From Limonium bicolor (taxonomy: Eukaryota > Streptophyta > Magnoliopsida > Caryophyllales > Plumbaginaceae), in the NCBI GenBank assembly GCA_023374045.1, contig CM041783.1, forward strand, positions 125,613,503 to 125,677,502: DNA of 64,000 nt, in the 5' to 3' direction. The notes below the pieces were generated by a model that did not search any database, had not been told where the DNA came from, and saw only the letters and a program-made list of their open reading frames with translations. Position 1 is the first letter of the stretch; every line of letters starts with the position of its first letter. Both the position numbers and the translations under genes were made by a program. Of this stretch, positions 12,082-22,606 are shown piece after piece.

Positions 12082-15000
12082 AGCAGAGAAAGGAGCGTAC
12101 TGACGGTTTCACAAAATGAACAAGGGTTGGAACGTGATTGAGAGTGAGGGAATTAAGGATTCAATTACTGATTAATTACTTATCAGTAATTAGAAGGGAA
12201 TAAGGGAAATGACCCATTCATCCTCGCCTTTATTTAAAAGACTCCTATGTCCTGAATCCGGAATGCATCCTATAGGTCAATTGTGATGAAATAAAATGGA
12301 ATACACTTTGTGAAATACCCCAAACATATTAAACATGGATTAAATATTTAATCATTAATTAAGGCCTGAACATGCCTTATAAGTCAACTGAGAACAACAG
12401 TGGTCAACATAAAACAAGATGTTGCACCCTTTGACTGTTAAGGGTAAATAAATACCCAAATGAACTTCTTAGGACCTAAAAATTTGTCCTAAGTCTATTA
12501 ACATAATATTAAACATATTATAACCGTTGGACAACACTCCAACACAAAGAACAAGCACTTACATGCTTCAAGGTCAAATAGAGCAAAAAGGTGCTCTAGA
12601 AACCTTAAAATCTAATGACCTCTAAATGATATAAAATTGGATACCATGATCAAATATCATGTAAGGGACACAACAAGACCGTTGTCAAAGAAAACCAAGC
12701 TCAGAAACACCTTGCGACACAAAATGTGCACTAAAACTCCTTAAGCACGTTTTTGTGTAATCGCCTTCTAAATTGGTTTTAAATGAGCTAAAAGGTTATA
12801 AATACCTTTAAATATGATAAAATATCATATTATATGGTATTAGGAATTTAATTCCAGAAATTTACGAATTTTTACAAATTTAATATTAAAATATTAATAA
12901 AACCCTAAAGTGGGGCCCGTTTGGGTCAACATTGACTAAGTTGGTCAATGTTGACCATTGACCACGAAATGGACTACATAAATCAGATAATTAAGTCTCT
13001 TAACAGACCAAGAGACAAGAGACATGTGACAATTAAATATATGCTCTTACTTTTACATAAAATAATAAGAAAGAATACTTTACCTAATAAAACAAAAACA
13101 AATGTCTACACTCACCTTACCCATGTGAGCCAGCGATTTTTGGAGCCTCTTCCTCCTTGTATTTCGTGGCTCCCAAGCAGTACAAGACAAGGCAGATGAG
13201 TGACCTTTCACTTTTGCTAAAAGTCACATTATTATCTCATTTTCATTCAAAATTGGCTCCAATCATGCTCTACCTTTATCAATCAAGTTCGGCTGCCTCC
13301 TTGCTTATCTCCACCGAATTCCCTTCAATTATCAGCATCAATCAATGAATGATGAGTCATCAAACCAATAATGACCTAAAAAATTCAAAAAAAGTGCTTT
13401 AAGGCAATAATAGGTCATTCTCCTTCATTTCTTCTCTTGAGCCGAGTTTGCTCTGTCCATGAGCTCTCTTTGGCTCCCCTCCACCGTAGGTAAGGTTCCC
13501 AAGCTCCATTGATGAGAGCTCAAGCTCTAGGTAAGCACTTAAGGCATAAAAATGCCCATTTTCTTCATCTTTCTTTCCTTTTTCGATTGATCTACACTCC
13601 AACCTTTTCTATACATCTATGTAGAGTGATTTGAAGGTTAGAGGAAGTGTTGTTTTCGTACATAACCAGATCTAAGGAGGAAAGTTCAAGTCTTGACCAT
13701 TTAAGGTAAAAATGTGCTCTAAGCTCATAACTTTTGATTCCCTTCAAGTTCGGCTGTGTGAAACTTTGGTCATAGCCTTATCTTCTTCTCCTTTTCATGT
13801 GGAATCTGTTGGTTAGCCATTTGGAGCAAGGGTGGCCGAGATCCAAAGGAAATACCCTCTTTTAAGGCATTTTTCCAAGGTAAAACCTAATAACAAGGCA
13901 GTTGTTGAGATCTAGCTATTTCCTATGTCAATATAGTAGATCTAACACCTTGTGGTGTTTTTGATTCAGGCCGAAACCATCTTGAACTCTCCTTGCACTC
14001 TTAAGGTAATTTTTGCCTTAAATCTTACATTAAATTACTTCTTATGGTTAGATCTTTCTTGGAGACTAACTAGGCCTTGTTTGCTGTTTGAAACATGCAA
14101 GAGAAGCTTTGGAAATTTTCTCTAAGGCTGGCCGAATTCAAACAAAATTATTCAGCTAAATCAAGGTATAAACACTTAAATCTATGATTTTTATAATTTC
14201 TAAGCTTATATATAAACATGGCCGAGAGTGAAATGATAAATATGGGTTATATTGACCTAGAATGGAAAAAAATTAAAAGATAAATTAAGCTAGTCATTAA
14301 GAGATTTAATTAACATAATTGTCAAATTTAAGACATTATGTGGAAGTTTGGTAATTAAATAAAAATTATATGGTGAGGCCGAAAGTTTATGTGTATTTTG
14401 GGACATTTATGTGTAATTTATTTTGTGAGCAAATGTTTGTAATAAGGCCATGTATTTTAGGCCATTTTATTTATGCATTTACAAGCTTTTAATTAAGTTT
14501 AAGTAGTATAAATGCATTACCGAAAATAAATGGGGTATTAGGTGTAGTTAAATTAAATTTGGGGGCTTTAGAATAATAAGGCCGAAAATTAGAGGTAAAA
14601 AGGAGTTAAAAAAAAGTTTATAAGATTTTATAAAGGTTTTAGGGTTAAATGGTGAATTTTAGAAAGTTTGGGTACTAAACCGTAATTATAAGGAATTGGT
14701 GGTCAAGGAAATATTAAGGTGGTCAACCTTGACCATATGCTAGGTTTTGACCAAATTAGATAAGTTAAATAACTTATTTAAGGTGTTATAAGAGATAAGT
14801 ATTTATGGTAATATTTTTATAACATATGTGGTAAATATGTTATTCCGAAAATAAAGGTGTAAAATGGTATTTTAAACACCCATGGGCTATTAGGAATTTT
14901 TAGGAATTTATATGGTGGATTTTGGAATAAAATAAACTATATATGTAAATATATATAATATTATGTCATTATGACACTTTGGAGAAAAATAGATATTGGA

Positions 15001-15142
15001 ATGGTAAATATCGAAAGTATATGTGTTAATAAGGATATTTATAACCCTTTGGTGGAATTTGGAGATTTTTAGAATTATATAAGAGTATTTGTTAAGATAT
15101 GTGTATAAGATATGGTTTTAATGATATGGTAAGACTATATGT

Positions 15143-15150
15143 TATAAATA
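15143..15150 (+). promoter_or_regulatory. Possible TATA box of element C
   Basis: TATAAATA followed by GGGCC, present in both C LTRs (second copy at about 25450). The position implies a U3 of about 2.85 kb. Only the motif supports it. Confidence 0.3.
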
Positions 15151-16352
15151 GGGCCAAATGGCAATTATAGAATAGCACAAGGGCTGTTCGGAATTTACAA
15201 AAAATAACCATAGGTTATACTCTTTTATAAGTTAGAAATGTTATATTAAATGGAATGTATAACATGGGATGATTTAAGGGGCGATTTTGTAAATTAAGGA
15301 AACTATGGTTTATAGAAAAGAATGAGATTTTCTTATGGTGCCTAAGAGGCAATATGAAATAGTTTTGTATAAAAACTATAGGAATAAATTAAAGGGAATA
15401 AAATATCATATCAAATGATATTAGAATGTGGTATAACATTACATAATGTTATGTGGTCAAAACGGAATTTAAATAAGTTAAGGGCTATACCGAGTTAACA
15501 AGAGTTTGGAAAATGAATTTTAGACTAAGGTCTATAGTGTTATAAATGTTATAGCAATTATATGGTTTAGATGGAATTAATATAAGGAAGGGTATTCACA
15601 TAAAATAATGTGACAAACTATAAATAAATGGGATTTATAAACTAAGGTATTTACTGAATAAACCTTAGGAGTTGTAATTATACAACATAAAATGTTACTC
15701 ATATTAGGATAATAATCTTAATATAAGTTGTACAATACAATACAACTAATGGGAATAATCATCTAACATAAGATGATAAAATGTAACATATGATATAAGA
15801 GTTTATTAAACTCATGGGAATTACCTACGTGGTAAATATATACATACATAGATAATGATAGGATAATATATGGTGGATATATGTTTTGGTTGGAAACCAT
15901 ATGATTTAATGGTGGTGGTTATTTAAAAAAATAAAAAAAATATATAGTTATGAACTATAGGTTATGAGTTTTGGATACAATACAAAAAAAGTAATGAGGT
16001 ACTACAATCATGCATGAATACATGCAACTATAGGATATGTACCTAAGCTAGATGGTGGACAAGATTTAAAAGAAATACAACGAATTAAACTTAACAGTTG
16101 AAATGTTATGACGTACGCGTTTAAGTAACAAAACCGACTGTTTTAGAGAAACCCGTAACGAACAACTGTAGAAAAGGGTGAAGAACTGTCGGGGTTACTT
16201 ATTATTCGGAAATACCGGATGTAGTTAGTCATGGAGACTGACTTATAGTTTATTACCGTTTAGATTGTACTTCTGACAAGACGCTCGATGAGCTAGCGGA
16301 CTACACGGAGCATAGGATCTTGCTGATTCATACTCCACCGTAATACAATCAG

Positions 16353-16363
16353 GGTGAACGGTA
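16353..16363 (+). promoter_or_regulatory. Shared LTR motif (C 5' LTR copy)
   Basis: GGTGAACGGTA, identical to the B, F and G copies, 1.6 kb before the LTR end. The second LTR has it at 26649-26659. Confidence 0.5.
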
Positions 16364-17959
16364 TGTAAAGGGGTTTGATCCGAGTTGTCCTAAGGTTGCT
16401 CCTTGGGCTCGGATTTGGTTGATATAACTTGTATGTTGTTATGAATCTCGATTGTCTCTGAGGGCTTCCTCAGTTCAGACTTCTGTGTGATCTGTGGTAA
16501 GATTGTTTGTCTGAATGTGATGATTAATATGCATGAACTGTATATTTATAGCTGCTTATTATTTACTGTTGTTGAGTTAATAGTATTGGTTCGTATATAT
16601 GAACCTATATATATAAAACGAACTAGCGGCTATGGTGCTATCTTATATGAAATATAAGGAACGTAAGCAAAACGTTGTAGCACTATGATAATAACATATA
16701 CATATTATCTGAGACTTTTATATGGAGCATTGGCCTTTCTATACGCCGCTCTTGTATCTAGCACTGGATCCCGAGTTTACAGACTCCGGATTGGACTAAT
16801 GACCTTAGTCTGCTGTGTTAGAAAATTTGGTAATGCGATGCGATGGTATAATTAATTAATTAAAGGAATGGAAGTAAAGCCAAGAGGATGTGGCTCTTGG
16901 TGCGCGCTGTGATCACAAAAACGATACCAGGATGTCCGCGTAAGGGTCCGTAAGTATCAAGAAAATTTCCCGTGAGCTAGAATGGCTCGTTGGTCGGAGA
17001 CTCTACCGTTGGAGTGGCTACTGCCGTGGGTGACCCGCCATAATATATGGTAATTAGAGACATGTCGTTTTAACGAGACATTGTCACTAGGTATAACTGA
17101 ACAACTAAAACAATTGAGACTTATACAGTGGCGAACAATACCATGGACGAGACTTAATACTTGTTTATTATTCTCGTTGTTTCGCTTTGTTGTTCATTGG
17201 TTATACTTGTGGTTATTTTATTGTGTGTTGATGGTTGGACGGAGCCTACAAGGCTAAGGTAAATTAAATATGAAAATTGTACGCTACGGCGAATGTACAT
17301 TGTACATTATATTGTTATTACTCGATACGTTCGATATATAAATGTTGTATGGAATTTAAATGGATGTTTGGATTGGATGGATGGTTAAATGTTTATGGAT
17401 ATTTGGATGGTTGATTATGTATATTATACATTTATGCTTCAGTTTTGATTATAACTGTAAAAAGAAAAGCATGAAACCAATCTAATAATAAGATGGTTAA
17501 AATGACAAGTGACCATTAGGGTCCAGGCCCGGCATACTCAGCGTCTATCGCTGATACTACACCATTACAGGTTGTTGATCATTGTCGGAGCTGAAGAGCA
17601 GGAACAAGGTAACTGGAGTGTACTTTTGTCACCACACTTGAGATGTTGTATAGCAATGAAGATGGTGAATTGTATTATGGTAAGGTTGTGTATTCAGGAT
17701 TGGGTAGACGCTCACTTGTCGATGTTTATGGTTTATGGACTTAGTGTGATGTATAGGGGTTTCTCGTTATCACTGCGGTTAGCAGTTTATTTGTATTGGA
17801 AGTTGGATGTAGTTTGGCTGCGTTGCTCGCTTGGGCGAGTAACGGCCGGTGACACCCGAGTGAGTTTTGTAATGGTTATTTGTTTTTCCGCTGCAAGACG
17901 TTTTATTTATTGCTACGTGAGAGATTATATCATGATTACTGAGAGGGGTGTTACAAAAG

Positions 17960-17987
17960 TGGTATCAGAGCGGAGTACCGCTCTGAT
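17960..17987 (+). other. Element C primer-binding site in a hairpin
   Basis: TGGTATCAGAG (17960-17970) is complementary to initiator methionine tRNA. Arms ATCAGAGCGG (17964-17973) and CCGCTCTGAT (17978-17987) with loop AGTA form a perfect 10 bp stem. Compared with B and D the inner stem bases differ on both arms, so pairing is kept. Confidence 0.9.
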
Positions 17988-18810
17988 GACGAGATAATAG
18001 GTTAAGACAGTGAGCTTAGAACTTAGGAAATTATGGGAAACATTTGGGAGATACGAGACGATTCGTCTTAGGAAGATATTGTGTCTAGTAACGCAAATTG
18101 CGTGACAGGTTAGCCTTAAGGCAACTTAATATCTATTGGTTGTGTACGGTAATTTACCGAGTATTTATGTGACATACTGTACTACAGATGTCTGGTGGAA
18201 CTAGAGGGCGTGGTACTGAAAGAGTGGAGGCGGTGACCCCGGCATTACAGGAGTTGCTGAGACGGTTGCAGCCGTTCTTGCACAGCTGGGTACTCAGATA
18301 GGAGGAGCACCCGCCCACCCGCCACAGCCCAGGAAACGAACTGGCTGAAGTCAGTTGGCGAGACCCGACCACCTATATATTCAGGGGAACCAGACCCCGT
18401 AGTTTTGGAGCGTTACATTGTTGAACATGAGAAGGCCTATGAAGCTTTACAAGTACCTGACGACAAGAAGGTCGCCATTGCTGCTTTCCATCTGAAGGAT
18501 GCAGCCAGCACTTGGTGGAGGTTGGTCAACGACCAGCACCTGGCTACGCCCGACTTTTCGTGGGTTGCCTTTGTAGAGTTGCTGAGAGGAAGTATTACCC
18601 AGCTCATCTTAAATAGAAGAAGCGCCTGGAGTCCGAGACACTGACCCAAGGAGGCCTGACCGTGGATGAGTATTACGCTCGATTCATTGGTCTGTTGGAC
18701 TTCATCCCCGGTGGGATTACTCAGAGACCGTGAAGGTCGAGAAGTTCCGGGGAGGACTATTGTTTCGCATCCAGATGGCGATGGGTGCTACCCTCTACAC
18801 TACCATCCAG

Positions 18811-18890
18811 GTGCTAACATGAAAGCCATAAGATTCTTTACTTACTGCAATACCAATTAGCTTTGTGAGAACTTACCAAGGAGATTCCAG
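18811..18890 (+). other. Putative intron 1 of C gag (80 nt)
   Basis: Donor CCAG/GTGCTAAC, acceptor GATTCCAG/GAG, phase 0. It lies between codons for TTIQ and ECYE, exactly where B has an 86-nt intron between TTLQ and ECYH. The length is not a multiple of three and in-frame stops occur inside. Confidence 0.8.
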
Positions 18891-19030
18891 GAGTGTTATG
18901 AGGCTGCCTCGAGGACGGAGCTAATGCTCCAGACTCGAGAAGAGACTCTCGGGGCCAAGAAAAGGAAGAACCCTGAGGGAGAGTCTGAGGGTGGAGGAGC
19001 ATCTCCAGGCGAAAGCCAAAAAAAGGGAAA

Positions 19031-19104
19031 GTAAGGACTTATTCCATTTCTAGATTGCTTATCATATTAAACACTTTATAAATGCTGACCCGAAACTTTA
19101 ACAG
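19031..19104 (+). other. Putative intron 2 of C gag (74 nt), absent in B
   Basis: Donor GAAA/GTAAGG, acceptor TTTAACAG/G, phase 2, with a consensus branch-point CTGAC at 19085-19089. Reading through hits TAA immediately; excision joins the lysine-rich stretch in frame to KFFKKKG. B is continuous at the matching place, so the intron was gained in C or lost in B. Confidence 0.75.
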
Positions 19105-19223
19105 GAAATTCTTTAAAAAGAAAGGGCAGCAGGGTCACCAGGGAAAGAAAGGAAAAGAGCCCGTCCTTCGGTTGACCGGCCCAACTATAGACGCTAAGCC
19201 TTTGAGATCTGCACCTCCTAAGG

Positions 19224-19308
19224 GTGAGAACGCCTACCTCTTAAAACTCCATTGTGACCTTAACCTCTATATCAACAGATTTTAACTTAAACTTAATACT
19301 ACTATCAG
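19224..19308 (+). other. Putative intron 3 of C gag (85 nt)
   Basis: Donor AAGG/GTGAGA, acceptor ACTATCAG/GC, phase 1, with CTTAAT as a possible branch site. It lies between the LRSAPPK segment and the zinc knuckle, matching the B intron at 59708-59787 in place and acceptor phase. Confidence 0.8.
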
Positions 19309-19879
19309 GCACCGGACAGCCCCAGCGCCACTTTTACTGTAAGCGTTGTGGGAAGGACCATCCTGGGGTCGACTGCGAAGGCCGCAAAGTCGAGTGTCGG
19401 TGCTGCCACAAAGAGGGCCAGGGAAATCGAATGCTGGATGAATCCAGAGAGCTGTAATTACAGGCCACCAAAGAATACTCAGAAGACCTCAGCTGGAGGA
19501 TCTGGAGTACCACGAGGCGGTCAGGAAGGCCAGACATCTACTGATGCTGGAGCCCAGAGAGGCAAGGGAGTAGATAGGGCATGAGTACCCTAACTCCATG
19601 AGACCGCTGGTGGAAGACTTTTGCTTACTATGCTATGTACTTACTTGGGATGTTAGAGAAAGACATGTTATAAATATGTGGGAGTGTGTCATTGACCACT
19701 CGCCTTTTGTGCAAGACTTTGGGATTAGTTGTGTACTCAGTACCAAAAACCTTGGAAACCTTGACGGATTAAAATATATGAACAGGATGTTAATGCTTAC
19801 ATTATCATGTAGCCCATACTCAACGACATAGAGTCAATGAGTCCGGAGATTACTGAACCAGAATTTCCACCTGCATGGC

Positions 19880-19957
19880 GCACTTGCTATTGCAAGCGCT
19901 ATGACAAGTAAACCACTGAAATTTCCATCTGCCTTGCGCACTTGCTAGAGCAAGTGC
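19880..19957. repeat. Two GCACTTGC hairpins in C interior
   Basis: The first, 19880-19899, has one mismatch in the stem. The second, 19938-19957, has perfect arms GCACTTGC and GCAAGTGC around TAGA. Each follows the phrase AATTTCCA or AAATTTCCA, so the pair looks like a local duplication of about 58 bases. Confidence 0.7.
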
Positions 19958-20627
19958 AGCAACAGCAACGACAACAGTAACAGCAACTGCAAATGCAAAT
20001 GCAACTGCAACAACTACTACTTTTAAGTCTTTTATTATATGTATACCAAAAAAAAAAGATGTTTTCAAACGTTCTTTTCATACAAACCCTAAGATTAGAA
20101 ACCTATGCAACTTTGGAAGGACCGTTAGTTCAACCACAGCAACTGGGAAATTATACAACCACTGTGATTGTAAACCACACCAGTTTAAATTGTTTAGGAA
20201 TTTTCAGACATGGCTTATTAGCCAAATACCGGCAGTGTATACCCGCATTTAATGCTAATTACTACCAGTGCTAAATGTTTAGTCCTCATGGACAAGCTTA
20301 CCCTTTGTAGATGCACCACCGTCAGTGAGGATGGTTGGGAAGTGAAGAGCCAAGTTGCTCATGCTATTATGCAATCTGCAATACATCCAATTACATGGAT
20401 GAGGGGACGAATATGAACTATGGATGAGATATTATAAAAAAAAAACAGGGAGGAAAAAAGGAAAATGTGTTGTACTCAACGAGATCAAAAAAAGGAGAAA
20501 CAAGTTTGCTAATATAGCACGGATTTTACTTACACCGAGTTGAATAATACCAGTCTATGGCACAAATTACCATGGATGCCACAAAGGCAATAGCACTTAT
20601 TACAGGATAACTGATAACATGAACTAT

Positions 20628-20702
20628 TACAAAAAAAAAGAAGAAGCAAAAAGAAGAAAAAAAAAAGAAGAAGAAAGCAGAAGAGGAAGAGAGAAAAAAA
20701 AG
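20628..20702. repeat. Purine-rich tract
   Basis: A run almost wholly of A and G (AAG and GAA blocks) on the plus strand with very few pyrimidines. It is low-complexity sequence; no coding role is proposed. Confidence 0.85.
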
Positions 20703-20711
20703 GATATCCAT

Positions 20712-20910
20712 CAGAGGGAGATTGACAACAGAATACTTCACAACAACCGTGTGACGGACATTACCAGTTTACTAAACGAGACATGGGGCGACCGCACTCC
20801 GTTAGGAGCATGTGGGCCTGACAGACTTATTTATGAGTTAGTCGGTAAGTAGTAATGTATCAGTACGGTACCCCATGCAAGTAGACAAGTAGTGTTAGAA
20901 ACACGATAAG
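20712..20910 (+). other. Non-coding core shared by C and D
   Basis: The counterpart of 9095-9300 in element D; the shared blocks keep their order and spacing although the rest of the two interiors cannot be aligned by eye. Confidence 0.6.
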
Positions 20911-22588
20911 TAGTCAACTCCATTCTACGGACAGTAAGACGGATTACCTCGAAGATGGACGAGAAGAGCCGCAGTTAAACCAACGGCTAAGAAAATCAAG
21001 AACCTTCAGCAGATAGTAGTAGACAGTATATAGAGAAGACAAGGAAACCTTTCAAGGACGTGAAACCTAAGGATAAGAACATGGAAACCCATTATGGACG
21101 AATAATATGTAGAACCCTCATAAGGATCAAGCAAATGCTTGCAATCCAGAGGAAATCTAACAGATGATATGGACATAAACGCGTGACTACGCGAGGATAA
21201 AAGCCAAAGCTATATAATAGCAGATACCTTAAACAAGGAACAGTGGGTTTGGAATGTACCACTCACAGGATAATTCGCTCATCTAATCTGTTTGACTCAT
21301 TAGATATTAGCTGCTGAGAGTTTACGCCTCTGCACGCTGTAGGACTGAGTGTTTTGGTATTGCACTGGTGCAGTTATTAATCTAGTGGGAATGCAGAAAG
21401 ATAAAGTGGATCTCAAACGAGTGTGTAAAAAAAAAAAAAAAAAGAGAACTACAACAGTGTGTTACTCCGGAACAAAACCACCAGGAGACATGGATGACAA
21501 ACATCATCTTTGTGGACATATAGGCTAGTACGTCTTAGTATTACAAGACAAGTGCAAAGAGCACTAAGTACTAACAATGGCCAATGTCGTAGTATACCTC
21601 AACTGAATATCAGTGAGAAAAGACACGCATGTACGCTAGTGATCCAAACAAGTGGATTCACAGCAATGGAAAAAAAAAAGAAAGGCAAATTGAGCCTGTG
21701 TTCATGGGTCTGCACCTCATATGGAGCGAGTGGGCCCATTAGAATGAATTTGGGAGAGAGCACAATTGTTTAGTGCCACATCCCTTACGAATTGTGGAGC
21801 CCAGAAGGGCTAGAGGCACACCCGTCTCTCTGATATGGGGATAATCCATGAGTTGGAGAACTCTTTGAGAGCCAAGTATCCAGCGCTCCTTGTTGAGCGG
21901 CTGTTGTATACTTGTGGGGTACGGGGGCGTAACCCTTTTTAAGGGGGGTAGAGCCTCTTTGCTGTGCACATGTGTGCACTAAATTTTGTTTGTTTTCATA
22001 TGCAATGCATAAAAAAAAAGAGAATTGGTGGTGTGCGGGGCATACGTGGTTTGTTTGTTTAGTATGCATGGCATACAGTGAATTGTTTCGTATGCATGGC
22101 ATACAGTGAATTGGTTTTGTTGGTTATGGTTGGTACGCGGGGGTGCGTTGTTTGGTTTGTTTGTGTGTGAATGTACACTTGTACGCCTGTATGAATGTTG
22201 TGTCTACACCATGTGTGTAACACTTTTCTTATGCTCTTTGTAATATGTATTCATATTGCTTTATAGAATGATTACATATGGTATCGCCTAGATACGAAAT
22301 GAATCATTAGATATGGAATGTGGAACAATGGAATGTTATGGACACCTCAGGGAGGTTGTCAGGGTTGGTAGAACTGATAGGAAATGATGGTGCTGATGGA
22401 TCACCTATATCCATATATGATTGAACTAACGCCACAACGTGATGGCTGTGTGCTGTATAAGTGCAATACGGTGTGTGTAAATGATATATCACATAGATAT
22501 ACATTATGAGAACAATGGGTGAGAACAATGGGTAGTTATACATTTATATATACTTACCTATTTGATTAAGAGACTTCGGGACGAAGTC

Positions 22589-22606
22589 TTTTTAAGGGGG
22601 GTAGAC
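22589..22606 (+). other. Element C polypurine tract
   Basis: TTTTTAAGGGGGGTAGAC lies directly before the 3' LTR start at 22607; the AAGGGGGG core is a typical plus-strand primer site of Ty3/gypsy elements. Confidence 0.85.

Larger units (their letters stand above)
10123..12310 (-). mobile_element. Element A, 3' LTR (main part)
   Basis: On the plus strand it begins TGTAACAACCCC, matching the other A LTR at 49232 (TGTAACACCCCC), and the two stay clearly alike through about 11232. It is cut at 12310 by element C; the last 12 bases of the LTR follow C at 28265-28276. The reassembled LTR is about 2.2 kb. The 5-base flank on the left is GATAT; the matching flank is outside the window. It has no gene. 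A cluster of GTCCGAAC inverted repeats (10999-11390) and a GA microsatellite (12055-12081) lie in it. Confidence 0.85.
12311..17955 (+). repeat. Element C, 5' LTR
   Basis: Terminal repeat of 5.65 kb, AT-rich and without a gene. TATAAATA at 15143-15150 is a possible TATA box, though its use is unproven. The shared LTR motif GGTGAACGGTA is at 16353-16363. Donor-like sites ACAG/GTTGTT (GT at 17571) and CAAG/GTAACT (GT at 17609) lie in the last 400 bases. It ends directly before AAAAG and the PBS. Confidence 0.92.
18188..19584 (+). pseudogene. gag: Element C gag, four coding exons with three introns
   Basis: This encodes a Ty3/gypsy Gag, the structural protein that packages the RNA. The ATG at 18188 directly follows an AG. 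The capsid-like part holds the phrases DKKVAIAAFHLKDAASTWW and FRGGLLF, then two zinc knuckles, the first read as CKRCGKDHPGVDC (about 19339-19377) and the second degenerate, and a stop at 19582-19584. Three segments break the frame and all look like introns: 18811-18890, 19031-19104 and 19224-19308. Removing them joins the exons in frame at phases 0, 2 and 1. Separate frameshifts and stops in exon 1 (about 18290-18720) and near 19420 make this copy defective or reflect assembly errors. No protease follows. The first and third introns match those of B. Confidence 0.8.
19585..22588 (+). other. Element C interior 3' part, non-coding
   Basis: Three kilobases without a recognisable gene. In order it holds two GCACTTGC hairpins (19880-19957), a CAA/GCAA-rich stretch (about 19958-20025), a purine-only stretch (about 20628-20702), the segment shared with D (20712-20910), an A-run at 21428-21443, and the self-complementary AGACTTCG/CGAAGTCT pair at 22571-22588 just before the polypurine tract. 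Confidence 0.7.

Noticed and set aside
17509..17997. 162-codon open frame across the end of the C 5' LTR and the PBS
   Set aside because: It crosses the LTR border and PBS, has no recognisable domain, and its counterpart in the other LTR (27960-28271) differs in length. Chance frame.
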